This document shows, piece after piece, positions 4,659-8,435 of a stretch of DNA of 8,435 nt. Position 1 is the stretch's first letter. Each line of letters opens with the position of its first letter. The notes beneath the pieces are model-generated. The model was not told where the DNA came from and did not search any database. It was given only the letters and a program-made list of their open reading frames with translations. The translations under genes were made by a program, and so were the position numbers. The stretch is from DATLFA01 sp039934635 (GTDB lineage Bacteria; Actinomycetota; Acidimicrobiia; Acidimicrobiales; WLNW01): assembly GCA_039934635.1 (NCBI GenBank), contig JBDTLT010000234.1, positions 1 through 8,435 of the forward strand, written 5' to 3'.

Positions 4659-6046
4659 TGCGTGGCCCGTTCTTTGACGCTCAACCACCGGCGCGCCTGC
4701 ACTCCGCCTTGCCGTACACGCTTGTTCGTGGCCCCTCTTCGGCGGAGTTCGGATGAGACGAACTGCCAGTGACTTTTCGGGTTGATGCCGGCCGCTTCGC
4801 AGAAGTCGTTGTGGTCTTCGCCGATGGTGATGGCGTCGAGTTCGCCGCCTTCGCCGATGACGTAGCTCTCGAGGAACTGGGCGACGGTGTCGGAGTCGGA
4901 GCGGTACGCCTTCGTCGCTATCCGGATGGCGTCCGGTGGGTCGAGGCCACGCGCGCGGTAGTCGGCGAGGCCGTCGACGAGCCAGCGGAGCACGCCTGCG
5001 CCTTCGGTGTCGATGATGCGCTGCCCGAGGAACGGGTCCCGCTCCGTTTCGGGGATGCGCACGTCGAACGGGATGAGCAGGATGCGGTCCCACACTGCGT
5101 CGTCGGTGCCGTACACCCGTGGTTTGTGGTTGGCGTGGAGCCACAGTGTGTGCGTCGGTTCGAACGACCAGAAGTCTTCTCGCATCCGGCGGCAGACGAT
5201 GGCGTCGTTACCGGTGAGCTCTTTCACTTGGGATTCGTGGAGACGTGCGCCGGCTGTGATCTCTCCGGAGTGAGCGAAGCGTGCCCGGAACAGCGTCGCG
5301 CGTGACGTCGGGTGTGGTTCGTGTTTCGACGCCATGAAGAGGTCTTTCGGGGCGACTACCGCGTAGTCGCCGAGTACCGCGGCGACGATGGCGGTGAGCG
5401 TCGATTTGCCGTTCGCTCCGCCGCCGAGCGCTATCGGAAGTACCCGTTCGGTGATGGTGCCGGTGAGGGCTTGGCCGACGAGTCGTTGCACGCAATCGCG
5501 GACGTCGACGCCGGGCAGGATCTGCGCGACGAACGCTTCGAACAGAGGGGCTCGAGCCGCTGGGTCGTACGCTACGGCGCACTGTTTGGTGAGGAGCCCC
5601 GAAGGGCAGTGCGGCCGCAGCAACATGTTGTCGAGGTCGAGGGTTCCGTTGGCGACGTTGAGCAACATCGGGTTGGCGTCGAGGTCGTCGGCGGAACATG
5701 CGATACCCGGTAACGCTCGCGCTACCTTCGCCATGTTCTCGAGCCCTCGCGCGGACTCGGAGCGTATGACCCAGTCGCCGAGCGCTTTGCGTTCGTCTTT
5801 GTCGGCGACGTTCGGGTACACGTCGAGTAGGCGTTTGACGGCGTCGGCCGCTTTAGCTGTGACGTGTATAGAGGCGTCGTCGAGGAGCCAGCGGGCGCCG
5901 TCGTAGACAACCCATTTTCCCCATTGAGCGACGTAGCGGATGTGGTGGCGGTGCGCCACGGCGAGGCGTTCGGCGTTGCCGTGGTCGCTGTAGTTGAACC
6001 CGTCGACTTTGCCGATCGGGCTGTGCGATGGCACGTAGCGGGTCAT
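4655..6046 (-). CDS. D5/P4-type primase C-terminal SF3 helicase (phage/plasmid replication)
   Basis: A 463-residue helicase of superfamily 3. The N-terminal about 170 residues match the D5_N-type region (KWVVYDGARW at 44-53; MLLNVANGTLDL at 127-138). The ATPase follows: Walker A GGGANGKST (208-216), Walker B-like RFAHSGEI (256-263), motif C LWLHANHKPRV (301-311) and the conserved WDRILLIPF (319-327) with arginine R321. The last 90 residues form a winged-helix-like region (SHWQFVSSELRRRG). SF3 proteins form a ring that unwinds the origin of a phage, plasmid or satellite. ATG at 6046 overlaps the stop of the primase-polymerase gene by ATGA. In many elements both domains are one protein; here they are two coupled genes. 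The frame remains open upstream to about 6187, but that part overlaps the primase gene. Confidence 0.94.
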   Translation of the reverse strand: MTRYVPSHSPIGKVDGFNYSDHGNAERLAVAHRHHIRYVAQWGKWVVYDGARWLLDDASIHVTAKAADAVKRLLDVYPNVADKDERKALGDWVIRSESARGLENMAKVARALPGIACSADDLDANPMLLNVANGTLDLDNMLLRPHCPSGLLTKQCAVAYDPAARAPLFEAFVAQILPGVDVRDCVQRLVGQALTGTITERVLPIALGGGANGKSTLTAIVAAVLGDYAVVAPKDLFMASKHEPHPTSRATLFRARFAHSGEITAGARLHESQVKELTGNDAIVCRRMREDFWSFEPTHTLWLHANHKPRVYGTDDAVWDRILLIPFDVRIPETERDPFLGQRIIDTEGAGVLRWLVDGLADYRARGLDPPDAIRIATKAYRSDSDTVAQFLESYVIGEGGELDAITIGEDHNDFCEAAGINPKSHWQFVSSELRRRGATNKRVRQGGVQARRWLSVKERATQ

Positions 6047-6840
6047 GTCTGTTCTGCTTTCGATTTCTTCAGTGCGCCCGTCCAGGCGGACGTGATCGTG
6101 GATATCGACTCGCTCTCGGTGAGCCCTGCATCGCGCGCGGCGTACGCGAGTCGTGTCAGCGCCTCCACTCCGAAGAGGTGATTCCACGCGGCTGGGCAGA
6201 GCGCTACCGCGTAGGCCGCTTCGTTGAGGGTCTCGTTACGGACACCTTCTGGGGCGTCGCGCACTCGCCGGCACACCGCGTACAGCGTCGCTTTCGCGTA
6301 GCTCAACGCTTGCGGTTTCGGTCCCGCTGCTGCCGTCCCGGTGGACGCTGCGACGATGTCGAGGAGCCACCGGGGGACGTCCGCTATCGGGTTGCGAGAC
6401 TCTACTGTGTACCGGATTCCGTTGATTTCGCTGGGCGGAACGACGATGTAGCCGCCGTCGCCTTTGATGTCGACCGACGGGGCGAACGCCGTTTTGGAAC
6501 GCACCGGCGGGTCCGGCATGTTGAAGATGACGTGCGCTCCGCCGGACGGCGTGGCGTGCTCACGAGTTTCGATGTCGTCGCGCCCGGAGCGGAGCTTGAA
6601 CCACTGTTCGTGCCCTTCGTATGGGTCGGTGTGGGTGTCGACGTCGACGACGAACAGTTTCGACGCACCGCACGCCGCTCCGATGTTGTAGGCAGGGTTC
6701 GTTGACCACCATCCCCGTATCGTTTCCGGGTCGGTGGTCGCGTCTTTGAAACCGTGCGCGGTGGCCGGTTCCTTACCGCCGGGGACGAGCGGGAAAACCG
6801 CCCATCCCCGGCGCGCGTACGCGAGTGCCGCTGACAACAT
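6043..6840 (-). CDS. Primase-polymerase (bifunctional DNA primase/polymerase N-terminal domain)
   Basis: A 265-residue archaeo-eukaryotic-type primase. It opens with the family's typical MLSAALAYARRGWAVFPLVP, then WWSTNPAYNIGAACG (44-58). Catalytic metal-binding residues are in VVDVDTH (D66 and D68). TPSGGAHVIF (97-106) has the conserved histidine H103, and VDIKGDGGYIVVPPS (123-137) is the closing motif. Residues about 180-260 are a helical linker resembling a PriCT-type region (RNETLNEAAYAVA). It makes primers and possibly extends them at the element's origin. ATG at 6840 lies 3 nt after the previous stop and has no clear ribosome site, so coupling is likely. Its stop overlaps the helicase start, which favours stoichiometric production of the two replication proteins. 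Confidence 0.94.
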   Translation of the reverse strand: MLSAALAYARRGWAVFPLVPGGKEPATAHGFKDATTDPETIRGWWSTNPAYNIGAACGASKLFVVDVDTHTDPYEGHEQWFKLRSGRDDIETREHATPSGGAHVIFNMPDPPVRSKTAFAPSVDIKGDGGYIVVPPSEINGIRYTVESRNPIADVPRWLLDIVAASTGTAAAGPKPQALSYAKATLYAVCRRVRDAPEGVRNETLNEAAYAVALCPAAWNHLFGVEALTRLAYAARDAGLTESESISTITSAWTGALKKSKAEQT

Positions 6841-6843
6841 CGG

Positions 6844-7224
6844 TCAGAAGAGGTCGTCGGGAGCGAGGAACGCCTCAGCCGCTGCGATGTCGTCGGCGGA
6901 TGGGTCAGCGAGAACCCACGGCGCAGACCTACCTGCACTGGCTTCGCCCTGGTCGATACGGGCGACGACGTCGTCGACTGTCGCTTCGGTGAGCGCGGGG
7001 ACGAGCGCCGCTCCGAACACGTCGACGTCGTCCCACGACTTGTTGCACGTCACGCACGAAACCTTGAGGCAATTCGCTGCGTCGCTCAGGCCGTACGCCG
7101 TTTGGACGACCGCGCGCGAGCGCGGGCCGTGGAACACCACCAGGTGGCCGAGGTGGTCCGGGTTTCGGTAGTACTTCCCGTCGCTGCCACCTCGAGCCGG
7201 TCCGCCGAGGGTGCGGCCGCTCAC
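6844..7224 (-). CDS. Hypothetical protein with a cysteine cluster, 126 residues
   Basis: No family is recognised. The N-terminal part is glycine- and arginine-rich (RTLGGPARGGSDGKYYRNPD). A central segment carries C52, C57 and C60 in NCLKVSCVTCNKSW, and the C-terminal half is acidic and helical (DDVVARIDQGE; DDIAAAEAFLAPDDLF). Three cysteines plus nearby H24, H27 or H32 could form a metal site. It starts with GTG at 7224 in a GTGA overlap with the previous stop and ends 3 nt before the primase start, so it belongs to the replication unit. An accessory role in replication is suggested by position only. Confidence 0.75.
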   Translation of the reverse strand: MSGRTLGGPARGGSDGKYYRNPDHLGHLVVFHGPRSRAVVQTAYGLSDAANCLKVSCVTCNKSWDDVDVFGAALVPALTEATVDDVVARIDQGEASAGRSAPWVLADPSADDIAAAEAFLAPDDLF

Positions 7225-7427
7225 GGCGTCACCTCGTCCCCGCCGATGAGGGCGTCTAACGCTCGTCGGAGCTCATCGGCGAAGTCCGTCTCGACGAGGT
7301 CGTCGCCGCTTGAGATCTCGTCGAAGATCGAGAGGTGGACCGGTTTGCTCGGCTTCTTCCGCTTGAGACCCGACCCTTTAAGCGGAAGACCGGCGAGGCG
7401 GAAGTCCGGGTCATCGTGTACAGTCAT
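7221..7427 (-). CDS. Small hypothetical protein, 68 residues, first gene of the coupled replication run
   Basis: Basic N-terminal part (LKGSGLKRKKPSKP at 16-29), then an acidic helical C terminus (ETDFADELRRALDALIGGDE). ATG at 7427 has AAAGG about 7 nt upstream, a fair ribosome site. It is the first of the tightly packed genes and follows a GC hairpin that separates it from the excisionase-like gene. A charged, two-faced protein of this size could be a DNA-binding or partner-binding adaptor. No known family is recognised and no function is claimed. Confidence 0.72.
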   Translation of the reverse strand: MTVHDDPDFRLAGLPLKGSGLKRKKPSKPVHLSIFDEISSGDDLVETDFADELRRALDALIGGDEVTP

Positions 7428-7462
7428 TTCGTACCTTTCGTTTTGATGTTTGGTGTTTGATT

Positions 7463-7483
7463 CGGGGCCCGACCGGGGCCCCG
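7463..7483. terminator. GC-rich hairpin between the excisionase-like gene and the replication genes
   Basis: CGGGGCCC (7463-7470) pairs with GGGCCCCG (7476-7483) across the loop GACCG. It lies in the 90-nt gap after the excisionase-like stop codon. On the leftward transcript it has no U-run; on the rightward strand it is followed by TTT. It may stop or attenuate transcription, letting the excisionase-like gene and the replication genes be expressed at different levels. A promoter for the replication run could lie between it and 7427, but no clear box is seen. Confidence 0.5.
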
Positions 7484-7517
7484 TTTCGCGTCCGGGGTCG
7501 GACGTCGAATGTTGAGA

Positions 7518-7679
7518 TCAGGCGGCGTCGAGCGGCTTGGCGTCAACGGGTATCCGTGTCGCCTTCCCGAACCGCAGTACTTCGAGCCGGCCTTCTCGGA
7601 TGAGGTCGAATACGTGCGCTGGCGACAAGTCGTGCGCTTCCGCGTATTCCGCCACTGTCAGGCTGAGCCGGTTAGTCAT
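7518..7679 (-). CDS. Excisionase/AlpA-like helix-turn-helix DNA-binding protein
   Basis: A 53-residue winged-helix protein of the MerR-like excisionase/HTH_17 type. LTVAEYAEAHDLSPAHVFDLIREGRLEVLRFGKATRIPVDA (7-47) shows the usual order: first helix, turn, recognition helix, then the wing strand with 'R-x-G...R-I'. Such proteins bend DNA at att sites for excision, or act as AlpA-type activators in satellites. ATG at 7679 is chosen because AAGGAG lies about 10 nt upstream; the frame stays open to 7748 but that part overlaps the divergent control region. It is the first leftward gene after the switch region, which fits a controller of excision or of the downstream run. Confidence 0.88.
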   Translation of the reverse strand: MTNRLSLTVAEYAEAHDLSPAHVFDLIREGRLEVLRFGKATRIPVDAKPLDAA

Positions 7680-7722
7680 GTTGCGCTGTCTCCTTGTGTG
7701 GAGTGGAGTCTGCGCAGGTACA

Positions 7723-7760
7723 GTGTGACCTATCAATAGGCCACACATCGAAGGGTCACA
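7723..7760. promoter_or_regulatory. Palindromic control region between divergent genes
   Basis: GTGTGACCTAT (7723-7733) and ATAGGCCACAC (7736-7746) form an inverted repeat around CA with one mismatched pair. A third half-site, GGTCACA (7754-7760), is the exact reverse complement of TGTGACC (7724-7730) and abuts the start codon of the rightward gene. The region lies in the 81-nt gap between leftward excisionase-like and rightward 221-residue genes, the usual place for a lysogeny-type switch. Binding of a dimeric repressor here would shut both promoters. TATCAAT (7731-7737) might be part of a -10 box, but no confident -35 is seen. Confidence 0.6.
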
Positions 7761-8426
7761 ATGACTTCTGACATCCGTTTCGAGCGCCTGCTACTCCACG
7801 CGCCAGCGATCGCCGTGAGGCAGCCCAACGGTGACCGAGCGATGCTGTATTCGGGCCAAGTCCGCATCAGCGGCGGGGGCTTGCCGTTCTCGGCGGTCGT
7901 GACGTTCGAGGCGGTTGCGACTCAGCTCGTGACGAAGTCGATCGAGTTCACAGCCACCACCGACAGGGGCGTCGTGGTCCATGATTTGGTCGAAGCGAAA
8001 CTCGGCGGCCTACTCGACCAGGCGGCTCGTCGCCTCGGCGTGGCACTACCGCGTGGCGTGGAGAAGGTGCCTCACCTACGCGCCAATCAACGCCTCGTCG
8101 GCGAAACCGTCGGGCTCCTATGGGCGGACGGGAAATGGACAATCGGAACCGAAGCGCTCGCTTCGGAGCCCGCTACTAAAGCTGTCGATCTCGCGCGCAG
8201 TCCCGTGCGTGGCGGGGCGCGACGCGTGGCGAATCCCAAGGATGATCGCGCTCTGCTCCGATTGGTCGACGAAGCTATTTCAAAGGAGGCGCCATCAGTT
8301 GCCCGCTACGTCGCGCGACGCCTAAAGCAACCCGAAGACGACGCCGAGTCGCTGGCGAGAATCAGGAAACGCATTCAGCGCGCAAGGCAGCGCGCTAACG
8401 CAGAACAGCGTCCATCGCGCGGGTAG
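7761..8426 (+). CDS. Hypothetical protein divergent from the excisionase-like gene (possible switch regulator)
   Basis: A 221-residue protein and the only rightward gene. The ATG at 7761 follows AAGGG by 5 nt. Residues 1-75 look beta-rich (alternating hydrophobic strands, e.g. AVVTFEAVATQLV); 76-130 contain amphipathic helix LGGLLDQAARRLG and a strand pair around GLLWADGKWTIGTEA; 150-221 are basic and helical (RLVDEAISKEAPSVARYVARRLK, RIRKRIQRARQRAN), suited to nucleic-acid binding. I do not recognise the family. Its divergent location opposite the excisionase-like gene is where phage-type repressors lie, so a regulator is a reasonable guess, not a demonstrated function. It is not an integrase: no R-H-R-Y or serine-recombinase motifs. 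A near-ideal Shine-Dalgarno-like AAAGGAGG at about 8282-8289 lies inside the gene without a fitting start codon in frame. Confidence 0.8.
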   Translation: MTSDIRFERLLLHAPAIAVRQPNGDRAMLYSGQVRISGGGLPFSAVVTFEAVATQLVTKSIEFTATTDRGVVVHDLVEAKLGGLLDQAARRLGVALPRGVEKVPHLRANQRLVGETVGLLWADGKWTIGTEALASEPATKAVDLARSPVRGGARRVANPKDDRALLRLVDEAISKEAPSVARYVARRLKQPEDDAESLARIRKRIQRARQRANAEQRPSRG

Positions 8427-8435
8427 CGGTAGCGG

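Noticed and set aside
4659..5144. Leftward 253-codon frame ending at 4383
   Set aside because: The part above 4658 is an arginine/histidine-rich out-of-frame reading of the helicase gene. Only the final 91 codons after the ATGA overlap are supported.
4769..5305. Long rightward open frame, and others at 5312-5713, 6028-6705 and 2208-3059
   Set aside because: They are antisense to the helicase, primase and capsid genes, whose motifs are unmistakable. Such frames are expected in GC-rich DNA.
8282..8301. AAAGGAGG followed by TTG, considered as the start of a new gene
   Set aside because: The TTG frame stops at 8325 after a few codons, and the sequence is inside the 221-residue gene.
7761..8426. 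Integrase candidate for the rightward gene
   Set aside because: It lacks the tyrosine-recombinase R-H-R-Y residues and any serine-recombinase catalytic domain, so the integrase must lie outside the window.
1..8435. CRISPR array, insertion sequence, toxin-antitoxin pair or rRNA
   Set aside because: No regularly spaced repeats, transposase motifs, paired toxin/antitoxin genes or rRNA-like sequence were seen on either strand.

Overview
The window looks like most of a small integrated mobile element in a high-GC actinobacterium. The evidence for the host is a WhiB-family protein (a family found in Actinobacteria and their phages), the GC-rich codon use, and a tRNA-Ala(GGC) 3' half at the very left edge that would serve as the integration site. 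Gene content and order resemble the mycobacterial prophage-like elements phiRv1 and phiRv2: replication primase, then small genes, then small terminase and HK97-type capsid. This is also the logic of capsid-forming phage satellites. No integrase, large terminase, portal, protease, tail or lysis gene is visible. An integrase would be expected just beyond the right edge, but that is inference.

Layout from left to right: tRNA-Ala 3' half (1-52); a gene-free strip with an inverted repeat (53-296); a terminator-like hairpin (297-319); then a long run of leftward (minus-strand) genes. Read in the direction of transcription, from the right, these are: an excisionase/AlpA-like helix-turn-helix protein (7518-7679), a GC hairpin (7463-7483), two small unknown proteins (7221-7427 and 6844-7224), a primase-polymerase (6043-6840), a D5/P4-type SF3 helicase (4655-6046), three small proteins, all with CxxC or other Cys/His clusters (4383-4658, 4249-4386, 3911-4252), a P27-type small terminase (3560-3892), two unknown small proteins (3339-3563, 3039-3323), a 255-nt leader, the HK97-fold major capsid protein (1470-2783), a doubtful small ORF (1270-1458), a 2-oxoglutarate/Fe(II) oxygenase (631-1230) and a WhiB-like regulator (323-610). 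One rightward gene of unknown function (7761-8426) diverges from the excisionase-like gene across a palindromic control region.

Six gene junctions in the leftward run are 4-nt ATGA or GTGA overlaps, so the replication, zinc-protein and packaging genes are probably translated as coupled cistrons. The capsid gene has its own leader and a strong Shine-Dalgarno sequence, which suggests separate control of capsid dose.

Proposed working model (inference): the right-hand switch region controls excision, the primase-polymerase plus SF3 helicase replicates the excised DNA, the small terminase directs satellite DNA to the helper's large terminase, and the element's own capsid is filled and completed with helper portal, protease and tail. 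The oxygenase and WhiB protein at the tRNA-proximal end sit where satellites commonly carry accessory genes.
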